Source of the DNA: Cliona cf. orientalis
Lineage: Eukaryota; Porifera; Demospongiae; Clionaida; Clionaidae
Length of the DNA stretch: 64,000 nt
Direction of reading: 5' to 3'
Assembly (NCBI GenBank): GCA_963930775.1
Contig: OZ005689.1
Coordinates: 11,191,079-11,255,078 of the forward strand
Part shown: in pieces, positions 1 to 10,540 of the stretch
Layout of the letters: every line of letters starts with the position of its first letter
How positions within the stretch are numbered: the first letter of the stretch is position 1
The notes under the pieces: model-generated
Databases searched by the model: none
The model's input: only the letters and a program-made list of their open reading frames with translations
What the model was told of the DNA's origin: nothing
Translations under genes and position numbers: made by a program

Positions 1-107
1 TGCTTAGTGCTGAGACTAGGCTTGGATTAAGAATGACCTGTGAGTATTATTATTGTTATTGTTATGTGTGCGTTGTTACTGTTGGTATGTAATCACTTTT
101 CCCATAG

Positions 108-436
108 GCAAGTCCTTTGTGGAGCTCGTGCAGTACATCTTTACAGTTCCTGGTGTCCAGTCCTTCCTAAGTCAGAGAATATGCCAAGATCCCCTGGAAA
201 ACTTCTTTGGTTGCCAGCGCCAACGTGGGGGAGTACACGACAATCCAAATGTGCAGGAGTTCATAAAGAACACGCAAGCTTTAAGTGTGATCAACTCCTT
301 CTGCAAGGAACCAGCAAAGGGGAATTGCCGAGGTAGTCGCAATGACAGCTCCTTGGAGAAGGAAAACGCTGCTGAACCACTACCAAAGCGTCCCCGACGC
401 AAAAGTAGCACGTCTAAACCGTTAGGACTTTATTAA
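108..436 (+). CDS. P-element-type transposase, C-terminal exon (partial)
   Basis: This is the last coding exon of a P-element/THAP9-like transposase; the rest lies left of the window. The exon starts after a polypyrimidine tract and AG at 106-107 and runs to a TAA ending at 436. It carries the motif DPLENFFGCQRQRGG, which is typical of the conserved C-terminal region of P-type transposases, followed by a Lys/Arg-rich tail (KRPRRKS) that could serve as a nuclear signal. The enzyme would cut and rejoin transposon ends in the nucleus. A polyadenylation signal follows within 30 bp. The neighbouring gene converges on it tail to tail and may be part of the same element. Catalytic residues are not visible here, so it cannot be judged whether the whole gene is intact. 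Identification rests on the motif. Confidence 0.82.
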
Positions 437-463
437 TATTGTTTTTTGTGACAACACATGCAC

Positions 464-469
464 AATAAA
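464..469 (+). promoter_or_regulatory. Polyadenylation signal AATAAA of the P-type transposase gene
   Basis: AATAAA lies 28 bp after the TAA stop of the transposase exon, followed by a T/A-rich (tta)n stretch. The position fits cleavage shortly downstream, before the converging gene ends at 522. Confidence 0.6.
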
Positions 470-521
470 ATTTATTATTATTATTATGAACACTTTTTGT
501 CATAACACAATACAGATAAAA

Positions 522-1664
522 TTATTCTGAATCTGAATTATCTACAGCGGAAGCAGATTTGCTTTTCTTTGACTTTGAAATCAGCTGTTTGCGTACTCCC
601 TTAGATTTTTGTGTAGTCTGCTTCTGTGCAACCTTGTACTGTTCTACCCAAGCACTGGCGTATGAAAACCCCCTGATTTTTACCCACTGATTGACGACCA
701 TCTGTAGCAGTTCTGATGCACTACTGTCTTCCCAATCAGCACTAACCAGTGACCATAGAAAAAGTACATCTTCATTTTCAGTTATTGCAGTGGTGATGTG
801 CTCCAAATTCAGCGTTTGTCCTCGATGGATGTGTTTGCGTAGTTCGTATTCCATCGCTACGAACATTTCAAAAGTGGTATGGTTGACACGAGTGAGCCCT
901 CCTCGATTAATCAGCTGTACCTAGTCCTGTGAATCATTCGTTTCTTCATCACCATCATCTAACGAATCGAAAAGGCATAATTGAATGTCATCTTTCAATG
1001 AATGACGTGATTTTGACAGCTTCTTCCTAAGAGCTCGAGGGATATAGCCAGCAGCATATCTCAGCGCATTCGTTTCTTCATAAGTTAGGGGTTGACTTGA
1101 ATTGCTCTTGGGTGATTCGGTGATGGGGTGATGTACTCGTATTAGTTCCTTGAATATGAAGTCACCAACATATTGGCAAAAGATGGGTGACACTTTTGAG
1201 ACGGAAATACTGGAGGCCAAGAAGGTTTGCCAATCACTACGATACTCTGTTGACGTACGCAAAGCGTGGTAACTTGTCCACATCTTCTCTCGACGTACTT
1301 TCTGAGATTTGGCTCTTGCTTGCATGCATGTGCAAAGGGATGTCACCAGTTTTTTCTCGAACTTTGCCACCTCCTCTTCATGTCCAGGAATCCAGTCAAG
1401 TAGCTGCTCAGCAGTATTATGAGCTAGCATAGCTGGGTCTGTCTTCAAGGAAAATGATTTATCTTCTAGTAGTGCTCGTACTCCTTTGAGAAGCAGACCA
1501 GTACATGCAGTAGTCGTACCTGTTCATGTAAGCACACGCAAGATCATAATCTTATGCCATATATAAACTTGTGACTAGTAGCATGATAACAGTATCTATG
1601 ATGACTATACAAATTTGTGATCATCCAAGCTTTGATACTTACTTCCTTCGCCTCCAGTAGCCAT
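522..1664 (-). pseudogene. Transposon-associated protein of unknown function, broken by one in-frame stop
   Basis: Two exons on the minus strand. Exon 1 (1643-1664) holds ATG and seven codons and ends at a GTAAGT donor. Exon 2 runs from 1519 down to the stop at 522, and the split codon joins in frame. One TAG at 921-923 interrupts exon 2; the frame continues open on both sides for well over 100 residues, so this is a single nonsense change and not two genes. Recognisable features are the stretch ALRYAAGYIPRALRKKL before the stop, GFSYASAWVEQYK after it, and a Lys/Ser-rich C-terminus (KSKGVRKQ, SKKSKS). From memory, this family recurs in sponge gene sets beside transposon genes, but I know no function for it. 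It converges on the P-type transposase, so it could be a second gene of the same element. A selenocysteine or read-through origin is unlikely because the stop is TAG. Confidence 0.7.
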
Positions 1665-1810
1665 ATATTCACCGCCAATACCTCGCGACTGTCAGGGTTT
1701 GCACAAGGAGAGAGGAGGGACGCCTAATAAAAGCGCACTAATCCGACGCTCCACCCATCAATTGGGAAGCACTTCCGTCTTACGCGGACTGCCCGTGTGA
1801 CTCGGTGTTA

Positions 1811-1847
1811 CAGTTGATTTCGTTTCACTTGGAACGCGCGGGCCCGG
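1811..1847 (+). repeat. Left terminal inverted repeat of the Tc1/mariner element
   Basis: 37 bp that match the reverse complement of 4556-4592 with one difference (G versus A at position 12 of the repeat). It is the likely transposase binding site together with the GC-rich block next to it. Confidence 0.85.
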
Positions 1848-1997
1848 GGCGGATCCGGATCCCGGGCTGGCCTGGCGCGCGCCCACGGCCGGCCATGTAA
1901 CGTAAGTACGTACGTACGTACGATTACGTATGACACGTGAATTTGTTTGAATCTGGCCCAATTTACCGCGAGCGCCAAATTTGAAATTGGGAGTGAA

Positions 1998-2981
1998 ATG
2001 ACCTCCGCTGAACCAAAAAGGACATCGGCATACAGCCAGGATATTGCACTAAGGGTGGTTTGGATGAGAATCGGCATGGATCTTACCTTTAGAAGAATCG
2101 CAGACAGGTTGCAAATCGGACTTGGTAGTGCCTATCGCCTGTACCAACGCTATGTACGCAATGGAAAGTTCACTGCATGCAAACGCTCCGATAGGCCACA
2201 AAGCAGAAAATTGGATGAACATCATGAGCTATTGATACTTGGGCTTCTGATAGAAAACCCAGGGCTATATTTGATCGAAATTTGTTCTAAGATACAAGAG
2301 GTAACTGGGGTCACAGTATCAGCAGCAACGGTGTGCAGGCTTCTTCAGAAGCACGGGTACACTAGGAAGAAAATCAGGCAGGTGGCAAAGCAGCGTTGTG
2401 AAGAGCTGAGAGGATTGTTTATGGCAAGAGTGCTCAATTTTCCACGTGAATTTCTAGTGTGGTGTGATGAAACTGGATCTGATCGGCGTGATCAGATACG
2501 CAAGTTTGGCTACTCTCTTAGGGGACAAACACCAGTTTATCATCGGTACCTAGTGAGAGGCACTCGAATCTCATCAGTGCTTGCCATGACTTCGAGTGGA
2601 GTACTAACATACGAGTTTCATACAGGTACCATCGATGGTAACAAGTTCTTTGATTTTGTCCGGGGTAGCCTTATCCCCAACATGCAACCTTTCCCAGGCC
2701 CACACTCGATACTCATCATGGACAACTGCTCGATCCATCATGTGGACGAGGTTAAACAGGAATTGGAAGCAGCAGGAATGCTAGTTATTTTCCTTCCTCC
2801 CTATAGTCCAGATTATAACCCGTGTGAGGAATTGTTTAGCTATGCAAAATACTACCTCAAGGATCACGACCAAATACTACAGTGCACTGAAAAACCAGAG
2901 GAAATTTTAAAGTCTGCATTTGATAATGTAACAGAATCACAGAGCAATAACTGGATTACACATTCAGGATATGGATTCTAA
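1998..2981 (+). CDS. DD34E transposase, Tc1/mariner/IS630 superfamily
   Basis: Single-exon protein of 327 aa starting at the first in-frame ATG (1998). It would excise and reinsert the element at TA sites. Residues about 12-70 form a helix-turn-helix region (LTFRRIADRLQIGLGSAYRLY) and residues about 72-125 a second winged-helix-like region, as in paired-type Tc1 DNA-binding halves. The catalytic core has D157 (WCDETGSD), D242 (LIMDNCSIHH) and E277 (YNPCEELF), with 34 residues between the last two. LPPYSPDYNPCE is the usual DDE_3 signature. No stop or frameshift is visible, and length is normal for the family. Open frame, intact triad and clean TIRs together suggest a possibly active copy. Confidence 0.93.
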   Translation: MTSAEPKRTSAYSQDIALRVVWMRIGMDLTFRRIADRLQIGLGSAYRLYQRYVRNGKFTACKRSDRPQSRKLDEHHELLILGLLIENPGLYLIEICSKIQEVTGVTVSAATVCRLLQKHGYTRKKIRQVAKQRCEELRGLFMARVLNFPREFLVWCDETGSDRRDQIRKFGYSLRGQTPVYHRYLVRGTRISSVLAMTSSGVLTYEFHTGTIDGNKFFDFVRGSLIPNMQPFPGPHSILIMDNCSIHHVDEVKQELEAAGMLVIFLPPYSPDYNPCEELFSYAKYYLKDHDQILQCTEKPEEILKSAFDNVTESQSNNWITHSGYGF

Positions 2982-3020
2982 TTATTATCATTAAATTTTG
3001 TTACTTTGAATTCTTTGTTC

Positions 3021-4371
3021 TCAAAATTTCTTAATATCACCCAAGATTGTCTTGTGCATGTCTTGATACTCCTCCAAAGAGATAACTCCATCATCCATCA
3101 ATTTGTGCCACTTGGTAAGTTGATCAATGCATTCTGATCGTAGGTGAATGCGTCTACCGGGTGAGACAGCTCCAGGAGCACTTGCTGCAGCCTTTTTAGT
3201 CACGCCAAAGAAGGGCTTGTTGGGAGGTTGATCATACGAGTTATGATGACCCAGCTGAATTGTATTACCCCAGCAATGAAATTGTGCACTAGAGAAGTGG
3301 GAGTATTGACTTTCCTTGTGCTTTTCCTTCAGCTTGTCGACAATCTTTTGCAGCTTGTCCATTTTCTCCAGATGAGATTCACACGCCTTAGCTCGTTTGG
3401 TCTGTGAAGCCGAGGGTGTATCCAAGCACTCATTCGGCCGTTTTTGCTGCTTAGCCTTCACTTTCATCCAAAGATTAATACTTCTTCGTCCATGTTCTTC
3501 ATACATGTTGAGGACGTCATCATCACATTCTAGCAAAAACTGCTTTCCTTTGAAACCCTTCCCAGGAGTTAAGTACCCTAGTTGAAACTTGGCTTCATTC
3601 GTGTACTTGCCAAACAGTTCAATCAACTTAGATCGCACAGATTCTATGGTAGAAAACTTAGTTTCTTGAAATTCTTGGGAGATAAAGCCACCTTTGTTCT
3701 CTGGATTTATTATTTTCACGCAATAACGCAATAGGGTCACCTTATGATTTCTAGCCTGTACATACAAGTATTAAAATTTAATTTTGATACCACAATATCA
3801 TAGCCACACATAATATTATGTGGGATACTGCCTGAACTACATGTACACTACATGTACACTAATAGTATCACATAGGTATACTGTCTATGTATGCACATGC
3901 AAGTAGCCCCATGCAAACACCTACAGTACACACAGAAAGGCACCACATGTTGCATGGTATATTCTAATTAAAGCTCCCTTAGGAAGAAAATAATAGTCTC
4001 TTCAAACATGGGCCTGTAATGAGCAAATTACCCTGGACAGATCATCATTTTTTATGCTTCCACCTGGCATAATCGTCAATTACTAACAATAGATTCAAGT
4101 GGGCCCCCAACCGTGTGATAAATATGTGAGCTCATTTCAGTGTACAAAATTTAATGTGTAGCTATAACACGCATATACTCACAATATCAGCTGTGTCCTT
4201 TGATCCATCTGGGCCAACAAGCGACGCCTGTGATCCATTTTTGTCCGCCTTCCAGCGCATCATCATCGGGTTACTCGAATCGCACACAATTCTGGAGGTA
4301 GAAGACTCTGAAGTAGAGCCATTTTCAAAATTCGACTCAAAGGTTGCCTCCCAACTCTCCAGTTCCATCAT
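3021..4371 (-). CDS. Accessory protein of the Tc1/mariner element, PB1-like N-terminal domain and coiled coil
   Basis: Two exons: 4183-4371 (ATG at 4369-4371) and 3021-3755, joined in phase 0 by a GTGAGT donor and a TACAG acceptor, giving 307 aa. Residues about 64-160 look like a beta-grasp/PB1-type domain: a basic start (HKVTLLRYCVKI), then FSTIESVRSKLIELFG, and an acidic end (ECDDDVLNMY). Then come a basic linker (KAKQQKRP), a predicted coiled coil (EKMDKLQKIVDKLKEKHKE) and a C-terminal helical part with DDGVISLEEYQDMHK. I do not recognise a named family. Its place between the TIRs, opposite the transposase, implies a role in transposition or regulation, perhaps by binding the transposase or host proteins. 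Both exons are fully open. The alternative, a host gene caught inside the element, is less likely because it ends 40 bp from the transposase stop. Confidence 0.75.
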
Positions 4372-4555
4372 CAGTTGTACCCAGGCCCTTCAAGCAGCTA
4401 CATCCGAACGTTCAAAGGCCTACAAAATTAATTATCACAAGCTTCCCCAGTGAAAGGCGCGCAATTGCCCAGTGGCCCTATCTGATCATGGTCCGATACC
4501 GGGGTACCCGTACCCGGGCGCACGCGCACCGGCGCGGTCCAATCCGACCGGCCGG

Positions 4556-4592
4556 CCGGGCCCGCGCGTTCCAAGTGAAATGAAATCAACTG
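4556..4592 (-). repeat. Right terminal inverted repeat of the Tc1/mariner element
   Basis: Inverted partner of 1811-1847. Beyond the matched 37 bp both ends remain GC-rich but differ (GGGGCGG against GGCCGGC), so similarity stops there. Confidence 0.85.
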
Positions 4593-4596
4593 TAAC

Positions 4597-6478
4597 GAGC
4601 TGCGTTTCCAATCCCGGGGCGGGTGATATATAATCTATGAGCTGAGGCCCTGAATCGTGGACATGACTGCTGCGAATATCAAGATCAAGTCTCTGTTGAC
4701 TATTTAGATCGAAAATAGTTGAGATTAGGCTACTTTAGTGTAGTTATCATGTATCAGTAGCTAGATTTAGCCGTCAAGTGTAAAATATTGTTGAACTGCA
4801 CTGATCTGCTGTGGACTACATTATTTTATCACTAACGGCAACTGAAGGTACTATCTAGCTATTTTACATTAAAATACATTGTAGGAACCTACAAAGGCCT
4901 GATTAGGCCAAGCAAAGTTAATTAATAGTTTCTCAGGCCCGCCCGCATCAAATTTTGAGAAAGGAAGACTTTTTTATTTATTTTTCACGTGAGCAGTCAC
5001 GTGCTAATTAATTTAATTAATAGACAAAAATTGGAACATATAGTAAAGAGTTCATGAAACTAACTGTTTTCTGGCATCTCGAGACAGTTTGGTTGACATC
5101 TCACAACTGAAGTCCCCGTGAAAGTGGTATTTAGCCAGCAGCTAGCTAGCTATTTTCTTCAAAGATGATGACGTCATCTGGTTCAGGCTAAATCTTGTCA
5201 TCTTACAAGGTTAGTACAACTGATAAAACTTTTCTCTACTAAATAGAAAGCTAAACTTGATTGTTAGGCTGAATATTCTCTCTGGTTGGACTTCAATACT
5301 TGTATTTCAGCACTAGCTTGTGTATCAACCACGTGCAGCACTAGCGAAAATGGGCGTGGTCACTATCGACACGCCCATTTTTCATTAAAAAATAAAATAA
5401 AAAGCCGCCTCCCGCATGGGTTTTGAAATTTGAAAGCCTGAGAAACTAGTAATTAAGTTTGTTTGGCCTTATAATGATAAATAAGTTGATTTTTGTCGAT
5501 CATGAAATTTATAATGATATTCATGACTTCTTGTAATGATATTCATGACTTCTTGTACGCTTGTAATTAATTGAAGAATGCCACTATGCGACGAGAAGCC
5601 CCGTGACCTTTGACCTCACGGTAACCCCTTTAGCTACCGCACAAAGTTCGGCAAGCGACTTACCAGACCTGGCTTTGATGAGCAACTTAAGATTACGGGA
5701 TAGTGTTCCGCCCACGCATGGTCAAAGTTCACATGAATAATAAATGAGAGAGTTATATTCCAGTTTTTGTCCACGTTCTTTGCACAGTCAAGGCACAGGT
5801 AAGTAGCTCTCCTGAAGGCTGCCCCGTGGTCCACAAAAACGAAAAGCAAACCTGCCACTGTCCGTCTGCAAGCGCGGGTAAGTTTTGCAATTTTCTGCGT
5901 CAATTTTTGCCAAGGTAAACAGCCTCTATGTATTGACATCGATAGCTTACGAGTCTCTACAGGGCCAAGTATAGCGTTTGAACTCTATCGAGTTACACGA
6001 ACAGAAAGCGAACATAAAAACTTACTGCTCAGCTGCCATGTGACTCGCTTAATGGCGTCCCTCCAGGACAAAACCTTGTCGGACGACTCACCATCTTAGA
6101 GTTTTCGAAAAAGCGCTATACTTGGCACTGCTCCGATCGATGGACTAGCGTGAATCACAGCGAAGTCAGTTCGTTCGAGTCTCTAGTCTTCAAAACTTGA
6201 CGCAGAAATTCGGACTTTTAGTTTACTTCTGGAAATGGTCGGCACTCGTTCACGTTTCTGACAAAACCACATTAAAACATACGTGAATTGTGTCCGTGCG
6301 CAATCATTTATAAATAGCGCGTTGAATACTATCCCGTAACCTTAAGTGTACTGGTAATTTCATCACCTCATTTAATCATTTTGATGCCAAAATTAAAATT
6401 GCTAATGCAACATTCGATTTGTTATACTATATACAGCGAAAAATATTAATTTTTTCAGAGCGACAATTTTCTTACATA
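4597..6478. other. Non-coding interval with one MITE between two transposons
   Basis: No convincing exon chain. Besides the MITE at 4906-5468 it holds two imperfect inverted copies of a 22-bp word (5686-5707 and 6325-6346, core TTACGGGATAGT), possibly the ends of an old element, and a CpG-containing stretch at 5580-6270. The 101-codon reading frame at 5634-5939 on the minus strand has no recognisable domain. Confidence 0.5.
4906..5468. mobile_element. PIF/Harbinger-type MITE with TTA target duplication
   Basis: Ends are inverted repeats beginning GGCCAA and sharing the words TTAATTA and TAGTTTCTCAGGC; TTA precedes and follows the element (4903-4905, 5469-5471). Interior is non-coding and includes CACGTG words. 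The 3-bp TTA duplication is the PIF/Harbinger signature. Confidence 0.7.
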
Positions 6479-6483
6479 GTCCA

Positions 6484-6627
6484 TGTATATGTGTTTATGA
6501 TGATCTTTACCTAATATCAAATTTTCATGTACGTATTATTAGAACAAGTATTGATAAAAAGTTTTAAGATGTCAATTTAACGTGGCGTCTAAATCTATTC
6601 GCATCCGAGAGAGAAAGCGCAGAAACA
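6484..6627 (+). repeat. 5' LTR of the BEL/Pao element
   Basis: 144 bp, starting TGTATATGTG and ending GAAACA. It is repeated at 13078-13359 with only a few substitutions when the nested insertion there is ignored. It is short for a BEL LTR, but the target duplication GTCCA and the following primer site fix the boundaries. Confidence 0.88.
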
Positions 6628-6628
6628 T

Positions 6629-6645
6629 TGGTCTTTCGAGCCGGA
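6629..6645 (+). promoter_or_regulatory. Primer binding site resembling the 3' end of tRNA-Tyr
   Basis: TGG begins one base after the 5' LTR. The 17 bases are complementary, with one mismatch by my recollection of animal tRNA-Tyr, to its 3' end (...GGCTCGAAGGACCA). This is where a tRNA would prime minus-strand DNA synthesis. Confidence 0.55.
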
Positions 6646-6793
6646 TGCATCCTTGAACCTTTTTGCTACATACTTTCTCTACTTGGAACACTTGCTCTCA
6701 CTCGAATCGGTATCTATTTTGAAGCACTATTTCGGTGCGCTCTATTTGGAACATCTCGTGCTCGGCGGTGTACTCTATTTGGAATTTCGCAAC

Positions 6794-8119
6794 ATGACTG
6801 AAGACTTGAATTTCCACAAGAAGCGAAGAAAGGTCATAAGAGCCTCCTTGACAAAACCTGGTACCAAGGTTACAGACCTTGAAGGCACCCGCCCCATCCC
6901 TGGACTTCTGGAGACTGCACAGAGTTTATCAGGAAAGTTAAAAACTCTGCAAGACGATTTCAAGACACACCAGTTGAAGATAATCGACCTCACTGATGAA
7001 GAGGAGACCCTTTTGGAGGAGCAACAAGCTCTCGATGACAATGATGACATCGTATCTGAACTAAACATACGGATTCAACGACTAATAGTATCAGCCACAC
7101 CCTCAACAGACGCGGATGTGATGAAAGTTGCTCCTAAGCAGTTGAAGCTGCTAACAGGCAAGCTGAAGGATATTGAGATGTCTGTCAACGCGTTAGAAGA
7201 CGATGATGACGGTATCTGTGCGTTGGAGGAGTACAGAGACCAAGTGGGGGAGTTGAACGGGGTCAAAACCTCCCTTTTGAAGTCTGATGTAGCAACAGAC
7301 GATTCTATCATGCAAGATCAGACCCAAGCAGACAAATTGGCTTTCGATTGCCTTGTCTTGATCAAGAAGCGCCTCCGTTCGAATACTGCCTCTAAGACTA
7401 CCTCCAGTGAAGCCACCGCTACCAAACTCCCCAAGCTTGAGCTTCCGACACTCCATGGGGATATACTACGGTGGAAGAACTTTTGGGAACAATTTTGTGT
7501 TTCTGTACATGAGCGGTCGAGTATACCCAAGGAAGAGAAGTTGATGTATCTACAGAACGCCATCAAAGACAAAACCGCGAAGAATCTGATTGCTGGCCTC
7601 ACAAAGTCTAGCGAGCACTACGATGAAGCGATCAAATGTCTTCAAGAGAGGTATGATCGTCCTCGTCAGATTCACCAGACCCACGTACGTCGCATCGTCG
7701 AGGCAGCCCCCTTGAAAGATGGTACGGGCAAGGAAATTCGTGCACTACATGATGTTGTCGTCCAGCACCTAAGAGCTCTCAAATCGATCGGCCACGAGCC
7801 ATCGGGATCATTCATAACGTCCCTGTTGGAGATGAAGTTAGACCCAACCACTATGTTCGAATGGCAGCGACACAGTCAAAAGTACGCAGATGTCCCCGAC
7901 TGCCAACTTCTTCTCGACTTTCTGAACCTCCGTGCGCAGGCTGCCGAAGCCGCAACCGAGAAGAAACAACGCACCCCTGCTGGAAGGTCAGTCAATTCAT
8001 TGCATACTAATACCACTTCGTGTGATAACTGTATTGCATGCGGGTGTGAGAAGCATCAGCTCTACACATGCTCCAAGTTTCGCGCCCTGCCACATTCCGA
8101 AAGGCTAGAATTGCTTTGA
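6794..8119 (+). pseudogene. BEL/Pao gag segment (DUF1759), ends at premature TGA
   Basis: The likely start is the ATG at 6794 (MTEDLNFHKKRRKVIR), which matches the usual opening of BEL polyproteins better than the upstream open codons. An acidic coiled-coil-rich part is followed by a DUF1759 domain (LPTLHGDILRWKNFWEQF and QERYDRPRQIHQTHVRR), the capsid-like part that packages the RNA. The frame ends at TGA 8117-8119. The same frame then continues directly into the zinc knuckles, so the stop is a point change inside what was one polyprotein. Confidence 0.85.
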
Positions 8120-10030
8120 TCCAAAAATCATTGTCTCAATTGCTTACGCCCAGGGCATTTCGTAAAGAAGTGCAGGTCACTGAATCATTGTAAAATTTGT
8201 CAGAAGCCACACCACACTCTGCTTCACACGGATAGTAAAGGCGACACTGTTGGTAAATCTAGTGAGCCTTCCGCATCAGCTTCGGTCGTGACTGTTAACT
8301 CAGCCGTGAGTGTCCCAATTACCTCTAACGCACTGTTAATGACTTGCCAAGTCATCGTTGAAACGACCCATGGAGAGGCTAAGGCTCGCGCACTGCTAGA
8401 CACTGGATCATCGGCGTCATTTGTGTCAGAGCGTCTTGCTCAAACACTGAAGCTACGCAGATTTACGCAAAACGCAAGAATATGCGGTATAGCTGGTCTA
8501 TCGCACGGTAGTGGGAAGCAATCCGTGACCCACTTCCTCGTTTCATCTATACACTCGCCTGTAAGGAAGCTCAACGTTAGTGCATTCATTGTCCCCCAAG
8601 TCACGTGCGACCTACCAGCGCATCCAGTCACTACCAAAAAGAGTTGGAAACACTTGGAGAGCCTGAAACTCGCCGACCCGGAATATAACAAACCCGGAAG
8701 GATCGACGTCCTACTCGGAGTCGAAGTATTCCTTGAAGTGCTGCGCCAGGGCCGGCGGTGTGGTCCTTCCGATTCACCCACAGCAATCGATACCGAGTTC
8801 GGGTGGGTACTGGCTGGAAGTGTGGGTGACATAACACAGACCTCCACGGTGGCAACTCACGTAGTCTCAATCTTGAGTGGAGATGACCTACTCCGACGTT
8901 TTTGGGAGTTGGAAGAGAAGGTGGTTGTGAATAGTACACTTTCCTTGGAAGAACACACTGTACTCACTCACTTTGAAAAGTATCATTCTCGTGACACAAG
9001 AGGCCGATTCATCGTGCCATTGCCCAAACGTTCTTCGACAACTGGCCTTGGAGAATCTCGGTCCCAGGCTGTACGAAGGTTCCTATCCTTTGAACGATCC
9101 CTGCAGGCGAAAGGGATATTCTCAGAAGTACGAGTAGTCATGGACGAGTACTTCACTGACGATCACGCCGAAGAAGTCCCCTCAGCTGATCTGGACAAGC
9201 CTATGCAGGAAGTGTTTTATCTCCCTGTTCATGTGGTTCACAAAGAATCAAGTACTACTACCAAGATACGTGCCGTATTCGACGCTTCTGCAGTCACTTC
9301 TACCGGCATTTCACTCAACGATACCTTGATGGTTGGTCCAACTGTACATCCTCCCTTAATCGATGTTTTGTTACGATTCAGGACACACCGAATTGCATTG
9401 ATCGCCGACGTTAGTCGAATGTACCGAGCTATACTCTTGACACCGTCTGATAAGGACTTACACCGTTTTGTTTGGCGTGATGATCCTAAATCCAAGCTTA
9501 AGGATTATCAAATGACCCGCATCACATTTGGAGTTTTAGCGTCCTCGTTCATCGCAAACATGTGTGTAAAGCAGAACGCAATCGATTTTGAATCACAATT
9601 TCCCAACGCAGCTAAGGAAGTTCAGAAATCATTCTACGTGGATGATTATGTGGGAGGAGCTGACTCTACGGAACAAGCAATCCGACTACAAGAAGAGATG
9701 TGTTCTTTATTTCAGATGGGTGGTTTTCTGCTCCGTAAATGGAATTGCAGTGATGCTAAGGTGTTACAAAGCATTTCTCCTGAACTGAGAGATTCTCGGC
9801 AAGTCATCACGTTGTCTGACTCTGAGCAGTACACCAAGACACTCGGAATCGAATGGAACCCCCAGGATGACCACTTCAGAGTATGTATCGTTGATCTCCC
9901 ACACGTACACCAAATGACGAAGAGATCCTTAGTGTCTGAAGTTGCAAAAATCTTTGACGCATTGGGCTGGTTTTCTCCTACTATCATTAAGGCGAAAATC
10001 CTCTGCAATCGCTGTGGTCTGCAAAGATAG
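8120..10030 (+). pseudogene. BEL/Pao pol segment: zinc knuckles, protease, reverse transcriptase
   Basis: Same frame as the gag segment, after the TGA. Two Cys/His knuckles come first (CLNCLRPGHFVKKC, then CKICQKPHHTLLH). The protease active site is LLDTGSSASFV near 8390. The reverse transcriptase runs from about 8900 to 9900, with the catalytic YVDD near 9634-9645 followed by YVGGADS. An apparent 1-bp deletion close to 10000 shifts the frame and leads to TAG at 10030. It would have processed the polyprotein and copied RNA into DNA; this copy cannot make the full product. Confidence 0.88.
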
Positions 10031-10540
10031 GATGGGACGACCTAGTTCCTGACAACATAGTGGAAGAATGGTCCAAGTGGAAGAGTCAGCTACCGATGTT
10101 ATCAAACCACCACATTCCCCGCTGCTACTATCCAAAGGGCGCAAACATCACCTCGGCCCAGTTACACGGATTTTCGGATGCATCAGAGAAAGCGTATTCT
10201 GGCGTCGTGTACCTACGGTTGGAAGATTCTAATGGTGCTGTCTATACATCTCTGATCATCTCCAAGACTCGAGTCGCGCTGATTAAGAGGCAGACCATCC
10301 CACGGCTGGAACTATGTGGGGCTCTGACACTAGCTCACATACTTGCTCACAGTAAGAGCGTCCTAGCGATGCCAATGGATTCCATTCATGCATGGACTGA
10401 CTCTACGATAGTTCTTTCCTGGATCCAGGGCAATCCACACCGATTCAAGGTATATGTGGGCAATCGTGTCTCCCAAATTTTGGATCTAATCCCAGCAGAT
10501 CGTTGGAACCACGTGGTCAGTGAGGACAACCCAGCAGATT
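10031..10540 (+). pseudogene. BEL/Pao RNase H segment
   Basis: Continues pol in the next frame after the frameshift. RNase H acidic residues are visible in FSDASEKAYSG, PRLELCGAL and AWTDSTIVLSW. The segment stops at NPAD, where a non-LTR element is inserted; the duplicated target CAGATT is at 10535-10540 and 11233-11238. Confidence 0.85.

Larger units (their letters stand above)
1811..4592. mobile_element. Tc1/mariner-type DNA transposon with two genes
   Basis: The element begins CAGTTGATTT and ends AAATCAACTG, with TA dinucleotides on both sides (1809-1810 and 4593-4594), the target duplication expected of Tc1/mariner. The first and last 37 bp are inverted repeats with one mismatch, and they run into very GC-rich subterminal sequence (GGGCCCGG) unlike the AT-rich surroundings. 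Inside are a full-length transposase gene on the plus strand and a spliced second gene on the minus strand, converging tail to tail. Both reading frames are open, so the element may be autonomous and young. Length is 2782 bp, longer than a minimal mariner because of the second gene. Confidence 0.85.

Noticed and set aside
1687-1961. Minus-strand frames rich in Pro/Arg upstream of the mariner transposase
   Set aside because: They read the GC-rich inverted repeat and subterminal DNA.
5604-5616. TGACCTTTGACCT, a perfect nuclear-receptor DR1 site
   Set aside because: A single 13-bp match with no nearby gene or promoter; chance or transposon origin is as likely.
5634-5939. 101-codon minus-strand reading frame
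   Set aside because: No domain, no splice or poly(A) support, and it lies in a repeat-derived interval.
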